The notes beneath the pieces are model-generated. The model was not told the origin of the DNA, did no database searches, and was given only the letters and a program-made list of their open reading frames with translations. Below are positions 1 to 5,383 of a stretch of DNA of 5,383 nucleotides, in pieces. Source of the stretch: SIG575 sp045643165 (GTDB taxonomy: Bacteria > Bacillota > Clostridia > Oscillospirales > Acutalibacteraceae). A program made the translations under genes and the position numbers. Each line of letters opens with the position of its first letter. The stretch's first letter is position 1. The stretch is from positions 1 to 5,383 of the forward strand of contig JAZUKF010000076.1 of the NCBI GenBank assembly GCA_045643165.1, given 5' to 3'.

Positions 1-694
1 TCAGATTTGTACTGTATGTAAGAAAGTCCTTGTAGAAAGAAAAGGACACACACCGGGTAAAGAAGCAACCTGTGTTGATCCGCAACTTTGCGAAGTATGT
101 AAAGTAGAACTTGCCCCTGCAACGGGAATACACACTCCCGGAAATTGGGTAACTGTAAATCCTGCAACACTCCTAACTGACGGTAGTGAAGAACTTCATT
201 GTGCATATTGTCAGGAAGTTATTGATACAAGAGTTATAACGAAAATTATCACTGTTAAGGAGTCTTCCGATATTGTAATAGATGTTGAAAAAGGATATAT
301 TAACGGTATTGCCGAAGGTACTAAATCTCTCGATAATTACATTACTCTCGGTGAAGGATATTCGATTGAATATTTGAAAACTGATGCCGGATTCGGTACC
401 GGAACTGTTGTTAATATAGTTGATGATTCCGATAAAACGGTTGTTGAAAGTTTCACTATAATCATTTACGGTGATATTTCCGGCGACGGTGTAATCAGTT
501 TTGATGATGCTTCAATTATTGACAGTTATCAGTGTTACGGTTGTGATATTGCATCTGATTCTGTTTTCTTTAAAGCCGGCGATATTAACGGTGACGGTTC
601 TTTGGATTCATCCGATATAATTTATCTTGATTTGGTACAATGTTTCTACTATAATATAAATCAGTCAAGCGGAACATTGGAAAAAGTATTATAA
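1..694 (+). CDS. 3' part of a secreted Cys-repeat protein ending in a type I dockerin
   Basis: The reading frame is open from base 2 to the TAA at 692-694, giving 230 visible residues; the true start and any signal peptide lie upstream. Visible residues 1-70 carry CxxC pairs (C3/C6, C30/C33, C67/C70) with linkers of the H-T-P-G type. Residues about 90-156 form a beta-rich segment of the kind that often precedes dockerins in Ruminococcaceae proteins and runs straight into Y-G-D. Residues about 157-216 are a type I dockerin with two F-hand calcium loops, D-I-S-G-D-G-x5-D (from residue 158) and D-I-N-G-D-G-x5-D (from residue 194). Dockerins bind cohesin domains and dock proteins onto a scaffold or the cell surface. 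No catalytic domain is visible, so the function of the missing N-terminal part is unknown. Both dockerin halves carry a Cys 20 residues after the first Asp of the loop (C178, C214). The TTG at 374 is an internal Leu codon, not a start. The dockerin call is confident; the rest is descriptive. Confidence 0.87.
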   Translation, partial: QICTVCKKVLVERKGHTPGKEATCVDPQLCEVCKVELAPATGIHTPGNWVTVNPATLLTDGSEELHCAYCQEVIDTRVITKIITVKESSDIVIDVEKGYINGIAEGTKSLDNYITLGEGYSIEYLKTDAGFGTGTVVNIVDDSDKTVVESFTIIIYGDISGDGVISFDDASIIDSYQCYGCDIASDSVFFKAGDINGDGSLDSSDIIYLDLVQCFYYNINQSSGTLEKVL

Positions 695-709
695 TTATAA
701 GGTGCAATA

Positions 710-1237
710 ATGATTTACAGTATAAAAGTTGACGATTTAAGAAAAAACATACCGATTTTACGTGTGGGGGACAGAGTGAATTTGTCAGGTGTTGTTTATA
801 CATCACGTGATGCGGCACATAAAAGAATAACCGAATCTCTTGACAAAGGTATACCTTTACCGTATCCCATTAAAGATTCTGTTATATATTATGTGGGACC
901 TACACCAACTCCACTCGATTTGCCTATCGGAAGTTGCGGACCGACCACATCTTCAAGAATGGATAATTTTGCTCCGAGATTACTTGATTCAGGTCTTTCG
1001 GCAATGATAGGTAAAGGTCCGCGTAATAAGAATGTATGCGATGCAATCGTTAGAAATCATGCTGTTTACTTTTGTGCAATCGGCGGTGCAGGTGCTTTAC
1101 TTGCAAAAAGTGTAGAACAATGTGAAGTCGTTGCATATGAAGATTTAGGCTGTGAATCGGTTAAAAAACTTACAATAAAAGATTTACCGCTCATAGTTGC
1201 CATTGATTCAGAAGGAAATAATATTTTTAAAAAATGA
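710..1237 (+). CDS. Class I fumarase / L-tartrate dehydratase-type hydro-lyase, beta subunit
   Basis: This 175-residue protein matches the beta subunit (fumarase C-terminal domain) of two-subunit Fe-S hydro-lyases, which interconvert fumarate and malate or dehydrate tartrate in the cytoplasm. Family motifs are T-S-R-D-A-A-H-K-R (31-39), Y-Y-V-G-P (60-64), G-S-C-G-P-T-T-S-S-R-M-D (74-85), I-G-K-G (100-103) and Y-F-x-A-x-G-G-A (120-127). R33, T79 and R83 have the same spacing as the substrate-contacting Arg421, Thr467 and Arg471 of Leishmania fumarase (recalled, not aligned here), and K102 is close to the expected Lys. The 4Fe-4S cysteines belong to the alpha subunit, which is absent here, so this protein should be inactive alone. 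Length is normal for a free beta subunit. ATG 710 follows an AAGGTG ribosome site at 699-704, and the gene starts 15 nt after the dockerin gene. Sequence alone does not separate fumarase from tartrate dehydratase; fumarase is more likely on general grounds. Confidence 0.9.
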   Translation: MIYSIKVDDLRKNIPILRVGDRVNLSGVVYTSRDAAHKRITESLDKGIPLPYPIKDSVIYYVGPTPTPLDLPIGSCGPTTSSRMDNFAPRLLDSGLSAMIGKGPRNKNVCDAIVRNHAVYFCAIGGAGALLAKSVEQCEVVAYEDLGCESVKKLTIKDLPLIVAIDSEGNNIFKK

Positions 1238-1241
1238 GGTG
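1236..1241 (+). promoter_or_regulatory. Ribosome binding site setting the start of the 937-residue exported protein
   Basis: GAGGTG lies 7 nt before ATG 1249 and overlaps the TGA (1235-1237) of the fumarase beta gene, so translation of the two is probably coupled. The in-frame ATG at 1234 lies just before this site and cannot use it. Starting at 1249 also gives a cleaner signal peptide that opens with Met-Lys-Arg. Confidence 0.7.
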
Positions 1242-1248
1242 TCTGAAA

Positions 1249-4062
1249 ATGAAAAGAAGTGTAAAAATTTTATCCCTATGTCTCTTTGTAATTCTTACTA
1301 TGACGTTGTTTGTAACGTCTGTTTCCGCAAAGAGTGCTGATTATTCTTCAATTTATACTTATATTGATACTTGCGTTCCGAAGGATAATGATGCGGGAAT
1401 TTATTCTGCAACTTCCTACGGAAATTTGATGAATGTTGTTGATGCAATAGATTATTCATTGACTTCCGACAAGCAGGATGTTGTTGATAATTACTTAACG
1501 CAATTAAAGAATGCAGTTTCGTCTCTGGAAACAGATGAAAGCAAAGCTGTTGCCGATTTCGGTATTGATTTAAGTAAATTGACTGCAAAGTGCGGCGATG
1601 TTATTGATGTTACTTTGACACTTAAAACAAACTATAATCTTTATGCCGTAAGTTCAATTATCGTTTATGATTCAAATGTGTTTGAGGTGGTTGCCGATTC
1701 AACCACTTCCTCAACGGGATATCTTGATTATTCAGGTGATTTAGCAAATTATCTCCACCTCGGAAACTGGAAATCTCCCGACAACATGTATTCAAGAAAT
1801 AATAATACAACATATTGGAATCAACAGAAGAATAATGTTAAACTTGCTTATATCGCCATGAGCGGAGATTCCACCTTGGGTGATCCGGTTGCAACCTCCG
1901 GAAGGATTGCTTCTTTTCAGTTGCGTGTAAAAGACGGCGTTGCGGACGGTACTGTGGGACGTATTTATATGAGCAGTGATTTTATAAAAAACAGTTCCTG
2001 TAAAGCCGGATTGACTTTTGCTTCAAGAGCAGTCGGCACATATTTCAGCAGTGCATCCGATGCTTATATTCAATACGGTCAGACAATAAATCTTTCCGAT
2101 GCAGATAAATCAGTAACAATCGGTGATACTCATATTTGTACGGCAGGGGATTGGACTGTATTGACTCCCGCAACATGCACCGAAAACGGTATAAAAGTAA
2201 AAAAATGTTCCGGTTGCGAGAAAGAAATCGAAAGAGATATAATTCCTTTCACGGGTCATACTGAAGAAACAATTCCGTCCGTTCCTTCAACTTGTACCAA
2301 AGCCGGTTTATCCGAAGGAATAAAATGTTCTGTTTGTAAAAAAATTCTCAAAAGTCAGACAGAACTTCCGTTAAAATCTCATACTTTTGGCGAATGGAAA
2401 GTAACAAAGGCAGCCACCTATGCTGTTGCAGGTGTTGAAACAAGAGAATGTACTTCCTGTCATAAAAAGGAAACAAGAGAAACTGCAAAAGTGAAATTTG
2501 ATATATCCAATTTTAAAATTCTCAATGCACGTGCAACAGTTTCCGGCAGTACTATTACATTAACCGGTTATACAAATACAACAACAGTCGTTGTTTATAC
2601 AAATACAAAGGATTCACAGAAAGTAACTGTGTTCAATTCCGGTACTCCGATTACTCTCAGCAAAGACGGAACGGGTTATCTTTTGTCTTATGAAAATTGG
2701 AAAAAGAACGGCAGTAAACTTTCTGTTATTGTCAGCATTGGCGGATTATATTATAATCTCGAATACAAATTTGTTACAGTAGCAGCACCTACAAAGGACC
2801 ATTTTAAAACATACCGTGTGTTCGATATTGATATTGATAATAACAATAAAACTATTTCAATGACATCTAATATTGACCAACCGTATATTAACTTTTATGT
2901 AAATCCCGATATTGATAAATCATTTACATATACTCTTCCCGATTCAACACAAGTGGAAAAAGTAGGAACTTCCTCATATAAAATTCTTTGTCCGACTGAT
3001 GGAAATACTGTTACTCTTCCTGTTTCCGTAAAGGCAGGAATTCTCGGAACGACTGAATATACTCTTGTTGTAACATTTGTAAAATCTCCTATTGTTCCGT
3101 CAAAATTTATCGTTCCCGTTAACGGAGGAATTGAATTATGTAATAACGGAGAAGAATATTATATTCTTGTTACAAAAAAACAGGATTGTGATTATTTCGG
3201 TATCAGATCAACCGGTATAAGCGGTTCAACATTGTTTTTTGATCCTGCTGCCACGGATGGTGTAGTCGATTCTTATTCAAGCAGAGGCAGTGTTGTTCAA
3301 TACAGAATTTATGAAAATAAAAACATTAAGCCCGGCGATACAGAACCTTCACCGGTAACAGGAACAATAACCATTACATTTAAAGACGGTAAAACAGAAA
3401 CATATAAGATAATTTTCTCTTTCAAACCTATGGGATTTTCAGAAAGTGCATTCAGTTCTACTCAGGTTCAGTCTTTGAAATATGACAGCACTAAAAAAAC
3501 ACTTGTTTTGAACGGTGCAACAAATGAAACGATATTTATCAGAGATGCTCTTACTAACGGGCTCGGTTTAACAATTAAAGAAGTTGACGGAAAAGGTATT
3601 TCTTATTCCGATAGCATTTATTCCGTTAAATGTCCTGCTTCGGGTGTTTCATATTTTACTATTGTTTTAGCGGACGGTACGGAAATTGCCTGTACAGCAT
3701 TGTTCAAAGACCATTGTACTGTTGATGAGAGCGGGAAAATTGTCGGTGATAAAATAAATATAAGCAGATTAAACGCTTTAAGAGGTACATTTGCTTATGA
3801 TGATAACAGCAGACTTGTTTGTACGGTTTCAAGCGGAAAATCAGCTGTTACAATTAACAAAACAACTACAACCGGTGAATCTGTTTACATCAAGCCTGTT
3901 GCCGGAATGACGGAAACCGATACAGGATATGTTATTTCCAATGCTCTTTCTCAAACAAAGTTTACAATGGTTATCAGTGGAGTTGAATACGATTTTACAG
4001 CACTTAAATACGGTGATGTAATCAAAGAAAAACAAGAAGATTACGAAACTGAATTAGACTGA
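1249..4062 (+). CDS. Large exported multi-domain protein: FIVAR-like, cohesin-like, Cys repeats, beta repeats
   Basis: This 937-residue protein has no enzymatic domain I recognise. Residues 1-27 are a signal peptide: M-K-R, a hydrophobic core, then S-V-S-A with likely cleavage before K28. Residues about 50-95 resemble a FIVAR helical module (Y-S-A-T-S-Y ... L-K-N-A-V-S-S-L). Residues about 102-293 look cohesin-like: a G-D-x-I-D-V-T-L-T-L strand, V-Y-D-S-N-V-F-E-V-V, and later a strand followed by R-V-K-D-G-V-A-D-G-T. Residues about 295-410 hold three Cys repeats, two of them with exact W-x5-A-T-x4-G-x5-C-x2-C spacing, which is also seen in the dockerin protein upstream. Residues about 417-920 form five degenerate beta-rich repeats of about 90-110 residues, probably Ig-like. 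There is no C-terminal membrane helix, LPxTG motif or S-layer-homology domain, so it is probably secreted or held by partners. An extracellular adhesin or scaffold-type role is an inference; the cohesin-like call is tentative. It is the last gene before the terminator at 4078. Confidence 0.85.
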   Translation: MKRSVKILSLCLFVILTMTLFVTSVSAKSADYSSIYTYIDTCVPKDNDAGIYSATSYGNLMNVVDAIDYSLTSDKQDVVDNYLTQLKNAVSSLETDESKAVADFGIDLSKLTAKCGDVIDVTLTLKTNYNLYAVSSIIVYDSNVFEVVADSTTSSTGYLDYSGDLANYLHLGNWKSPDNMYSRNNNTTYWNQQKNNVKLAYIAMSGDSTLGDPVATSGRIASFQLRVKDGVADGTVGRIYMSSDFIKNSSCKAGLTFASRAVGTYFSSASDAYIQYGQTINLSDADKSVTIGDTHICTAGDWTVLTPATCTENGIKVKKCSGCEKEIERDIIPFTGHTEETIPSVPSTCTKAGLSEGIKCSVCKKILKSQTELPLKSHTFGEWKVTKAATYAVAGVETRECTSCHKKETRETAKVKFDISNFKILNARATVSGSTITLTGYTNTTTVVVYTNTKDSQKVTVFNSGTPITLSKDGTGYLLSYENWKKNGSKLSVIVSIGGLYYNLEYKFVTVAAPTKDHFKTYRVFDIDIDNNNKTISMTSNIDQPYINFYVNPDIDKSFTYTLPDSTQVEKVGTSSYKILCPTDGNTVTLPVSVKAGILGTTEYTLVVTFVKSPIVPSKFIVPVNGGIELCNNGEEYYILVTKKQDCDYFGIRSTGISGSTLFFDPAATDGVVDSYSSRGSVVQYRIYENKNIKPGDTEPSPVTGTITITFKDGKTETYKIIFSFKPMGFSESAFSSTQVQSLKYDSTKKTLVLNGATNETIFIRDALTNGLGLTIKEVDGKGISYSDSIYSVKCPASGVSYFTIVLADGTEIACTALFKDHCTVDESGKIVGDKINISRLNALRGTFAYDDNSRLVCTVSSGKSAVTINKTTTTGESVYIKPVAGMTETDTGYVISNALSQTKFTMVISGVEYDFTALKYGDVIKEKQEDYETELD

Positions 4063-4077
4063 TATTACATTATAATT

Positions 4078-4123
4078 AAAGACGGCTTTAAAGGTGAATT
4101 TACTTTTAAAGCCGTCTTTTTTT
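4078..4123 (+). terminator. Intrinsic terminator after the exported-protein gene
   Basis: A perfect 15-bp stem pairs 4078-4092 with 4105-4119. It can extend to 18 bp with one G-U pair (4093-4095 with 4102-4104), leaving a 6-nt loop. A run of seven T (4117-4123) closes the structure. It starts 16 nt after the stop codon at 4062 and separates the first gene cluster from the cotJ operon. The A-rich 5' arm could give weaker termination on the opposite strand. Confidence 0.93.
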
Positions 4124-4151
4124 GAATTGTGATTTTTGATAATCCTGTGTG

Positions 4152-4178
4152 TCATTTTTTCTGTAAAAATCATAGTAT
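4152..4178 (+). promoter_or_regulatory. Possible sigma-E-type sporulation promoter for cotJABC
   Basis: TCATTTT (4152-4158) matches 6 of 7 positions of the Bacillus sigma-E -35 consensus K-M-A-T-A-T-T. CATAGTAT (4171-4178) matches 6 of 8 positions of the -10 consensus C-A-T-A-C-A-H-T. The 12-nt spacer is one or two bases shorter than usual. The cotJ operon of B. subtilis is sigma-E controlled, which is why this was sought. No convincing sigma-A pair was found between the terminator and the gene: TTGATA at 4137-4142 lacks a good -10 at 17 nt. Transcription would begin near 4185, leaving a leader of about 30 nt. Confidence 0.35.
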
Positions 4179-4203
4179 AAAACAGAAATCCGAAAAATTA
4201 TGA

Positions 4204-4210
4204 AAGGAGA
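4204..4210 (+). promoter_or_regulatory. Ribosome binding site that selects the TTG start of cotJA
   Basis: AAGGAGA ends 6 nt before TTG 4217, which is ideal spacing. The nearest in-frame ATG (4226) would be 15 nt away, too far. A TTG start is therefore preferred. Confidence 0.75.
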
Positions 4211-4216
4211 ATTATT

Positions 4217-4462
4217 TTGCAGAAAATGTATGACTATCAAATGAACGGAAGATTTAATTGCGATTGCAATATGCAGCAAAACTGCAATGTCAAAAAGGAC
4301 TGTATTCAGCCTGAATCAGCAGTTCCGAAATGCATGATGACAACAATGGCATATATTCCGTTTCAGGAAAACACGGATATTTACAGTATTATGAACGCTT
4401 TGGATAAAGGTACATTGTTCCCTTGTCTTGATAAGCCCTTTATCGGAGGTTGTTGCAGATGA
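4217..4462 (+). CDS. cotJA: Spore coat-associated protein CotJA
   Basis: This is an 81-residue small spore-coat protein, first gene of the cotJ operon. The family core is clear in the C-terminal half: M-A-Y-I-P-F-Q (44-50), then D-I-Y followed by A-L-D-K-G-T-L-F-P (61-69) and L-D-K-P-F-I-G-G (71-78). Length is close to the roughly 80 residues usual for CotJA. In B. subtilis the cotJ products are made in the mother cell and enter the inner coat, where CotJA and CotJC depend on each other for assembly; that role is carried over by homology. The first 40 residues are variable and Cys-rich, and the protein has eight Cys in all (15, 17, 23, 29, 39, 70, 79, 80), which suggests disulfide cross-linking or metal binding. 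The TTG start is chosen from the ribosome site at 4204-4210. It overlaps cotJB by 4 nt (ATGA). Confidence 0.93.
   Translation: MQKMYDYQMNGRFNCDCNMQQNCNVKKDCIQPESAVPKCMMTTMAYIPFQENTDIYSIMNALDKGTLFPCLDKPFIGGCCR
4445..4450 (+). promoter_or_regulatory. Ribosome binding site of cotJB
   Basis: GGAGGT, inside the 3' end of cotJA, ends 8 nt before ATG 4459. It supports that ATG over the in-frame TTG codons at 4450 and 4453, which touch or lie too close to the site. Confidence 0.75.
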
Positions 4463-4710
4463 ACAAAAATAATGAATTATTTAAAGAATTAGCCGCTGTA
4501 AAATTTGCAGTTTGGGAACTTCATTTGTATCTTGATACCCATCCCTGCGATATGCAGGCACTTGCACTTCATAATAAGTACAAGCAAAAGCTTAAAGAAT
4601 TGACGGATATTTTTGAAGAAAACTGCTATAAATTAACAGCAAATTCAGCCCAGGGAGTAGAATGGTTTAAAAGTCCCTGGCCTTGGGAGAAAGAAGGTTG
4701 TGGTTGCTGA
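4459..4710 (+). CDS. cotJB: Spore coat protein CotJB
   Basis: This 83-residue protein has the CotJB hallmarks: a helical N-terminal half with F-A-V-W-E-L-H-L-Y-L-D-T-H-P (15-28), a second helical stretch rich in Lys and Leu, and the C-terminal signature S-P-W-P-W-E (73-78). It ends in G-C-G-C, again Cys-rich like CotJA. Length is near the family norm of about 85-90. CotJB is encoded with CotJA and the catalase-like CotJC in spore formers and is a coat component; its own biochemical role is not established. The ATG at 4459 overlaps the cotJA stop (ATGA) and its own TGA (4708-4710) shares one base with the cotJC ATG, so all three are probably translationally coupled. Confidence 0.93.
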   Translation: MNKNNELFKELAAVKFAVWELHLYLDTHPCDMQALALHNKYKQKLKELTDIFEENCYKLTANSAQGVEWFKSPWPWEKEGCGC

Positions 4711-5312
4711 TGTTTCAATATGAAAAAATGTTACAGTATCCTGTAAATATTAAAAATCCTAATCCGAAATATGCAAAAATCATCATTTCACAATACGGTG
4801 GTCCCGACGGTGAGTTAGGTGCATCTCTGAGATATCTCAGTCAACGTTTTTCAATGCCTTATCCGGAATTAAAAGGTATATTGACTGATATCGGCACAGA
4901 GGAATTAGGTCATTTGGAAATGATAGGTGCTATTGTTTATCAACTTACAAGAAATTTATCAATGGATGAAATCAAAAAAGCCGGTTTTGAGGATTATTTT
5001 GTTGACCATACAACAGGTATTTATCCTCAGGCGGCGAGCGGTATGCCCTGGACGGCGGCTTCAATGCAGTCAAAAGGAGACGTAATTACCGATTTACACG
5101 AAAATCTTGCTGCGGAACAAAAAGCACGTGTTACCTATGATAATATTTTACGTCTTGTGGATGATCCCGATGTCAGAGATCCCATTAAATTTTTAAGAGA
5201 AAGAGAAATTGTTCACTACCAGCGGTTCGGTGAAGGCTTGAGAATAGCAACCGACAGAATGGACTCTAAGAATTTCTATGCTTTCAACCCCTCATTTGAT
5301 AAAGTAAAATAA
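4710..5312 (+). CDS. cotJC: Spore coat manganese catalase CotJC
   Basis: This 200-residue ferritin-like four-helix protein of the manganese catalase family dismutates hydrogen peroxide and sits in the spore coat. Expected dimanganese ligands are all present: E35 (G-P-D-G-E-L), E65 and H68 (T-E-E-L-G-H), E136 (A-A-E-Q-K-A-R) and H169 (R-E-I-V-H-Y), matching Glu35, Glu66, His69, Glu148 and His181 of Lactobacillus plantarum catalase (recalled). E166 matches its second-sphere Glu178. It is shorter than free Mn catalases, as is normal for CotJC. ATG 4710 is chosen because the family begins M-(W/F)-x-Y-E-K-x-L-Q-Y-P; the in-frame TTG at 4683 would add nine atypical residues. The only nearby ribosome site (AAGG, 4694-4697) is weak and 12 nt away, so coupling to cotJB translation is likely. 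A Clostridioides difficile homologue (CotCB) is a known spore catalase. Confidence 0.96.
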   Translation: MFQYEKMLQYPVNIKNPNPKYAKIIISQYGGPDGELGASLRYLSQRFSMPYPELKGILTDIGTEELGHLEMIGAIVYQLTRNLSMDEIKKAGFEDYFVDHTTGIYPQAASGMPWTAASMQSKGDVITDLHENLAAEQKARVTYDNILRLVDDPDVRDPIKFLREREIVHYQRFGEGLRIATDRMDSKNFYAFNPSFDKVK

Positions 5313-5323
5313 TATTGTAAAAA

Positions 5324-5383
5324 AGACTGCAAACCTGTCTCAAAAGGCGGATTTGCAGTCTGTAATTTTTTAAAGATTTTTTT
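5324..5383 (+). terminator. Intrinsic terminator after cotJC
   Basis: Ten paired bases (5324-5333 with 5352-5361; AGACTGCAAA and its complement) enclose an 18-nt loop that may pair a little further with a bulge. Six T follow at 5366-5371, after a 4-nt gap, and another T run fills 5377-5383 to the window edge. The six A at 5319-5324 can pair with the first T run. It begins about 12 nt after the cotJC stop. Confidence 0.8.

Noticed and set aside
374..694. A separate 106-residue gene starting at TTG 374
   Set aside because: The frame is open without interruption back to base 2 and carries the matching Cys repeats, so this is the end of a longer gene.
585..818. Open reading frame on the - strand
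   Set aside because: It lies opposite the dockerin gene and the start of the fumarase gene, has no family resemblance, and is explained by base composition. The same applies to - strand frames at 1298-1588 and 3841-4035.
1234..1248. ATG 1234 as the start of the exported protein
   Set aside because: The ribosome site lies after it, at 1236-1241, and fits ATG 1249; the five extra residues would precede a standard signal peptide.
1270..1330. Lipoprotein signal around Cys 11 of the exported protein
   Set aside because: The residue before this Cys is Leu, not Gly, Ala or Ser, and the Cys is in the middle of the hydrophobic core; a type I cleavage site after S-V-S-A fits better.
4154..4170. Short inverted repeat (ATTTTT / AAAAAT) in the cotJA upstream region
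   Set aside because: It is only six A-T pairs in AT-rich DNA and falls inside the proposed promoter spacer; chance is the simplest explanation.
4063..4216. Remnant of a lost dockerin downstream of the exported-protein gene
   Set aside because: No calcium-loop coding pattern is visible in the forward frames; the stretch holds the terminator, the possible promoter and the cotJA ribosome site.
4683..4709. TTG 4683 as the start of cotJC
   Set aside because: The added residues do not match the family, while ATG 4710 gives the typical CotJC N-terminus.
1..5383. CRISPR arrays, tRNA/rRNA genes, insertion sequences or a transposase
   Set aside because: No regular DNA repeats, tRNA-like folds or transposase motifs were seen on either strand.

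Overview
The window looks like chromosomal DNA from an AT-rich, anaerobic, endospore-forming member of the Clostridia, probably a gut or rumen Oscillospiraceae/Ruminococcaceae-type bacterium. This rests on a C-terminal dockerin on a secreted Cys-rich protein, a two-subunit-type (class I, Fe-S) fumarase beta subunit, and a complete cotJA-cotJB-cotJC spore-coat operon. All six genes are on the + strand. The taxonomic call is an inference from gene content and base composition.

Region 1 (1-4123) holds three tightly packed genes read toward one strong intrinsic terminator at about 4078-4123. They are (i) the 3' part of a gene for a secreted protein with CxxC repeats ending in a type I dockerin; (ii) the beta subunit of a class I fumarase/tartrate dehydratase-type hydro-lyase, with no alpha subunit in view; and (iii) a 937-residue exported protein with a signal peptide, a FIVAR-like helical segment, a cohesin-like beta domain, three Cys-rich repeats and five degenerate beta-rich repeats. 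The 15-nt gap between (i) and (ii) and the Shine-Dalgarno of (iii) overlapping the stop codon of (ii) suggest co-transcription.

Region 2 (4124-5383) has a short intergenic stretch with a possible sigma-E-like promoter, then cotJA, cotJB and cotJC. These overlap by 4 nt and 1 nt and end at a second hairpin terminator. CotJC keeps all the expected dimanganese-catalase ligands. CotJA starts at TTG and is unusually Cys-rich.

The most interesting signals are a dockerin protein and a cohesin-like protein in the same apparent operon that also share a Cys-repeat module with identical spacing, an orphan fumarase beta gene between them, and cysteines at the same position in both dockerin half-repeats. 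The cotJ part is a well-known system, and nothing there is clearly new beyond the Cys-rich CotJA.
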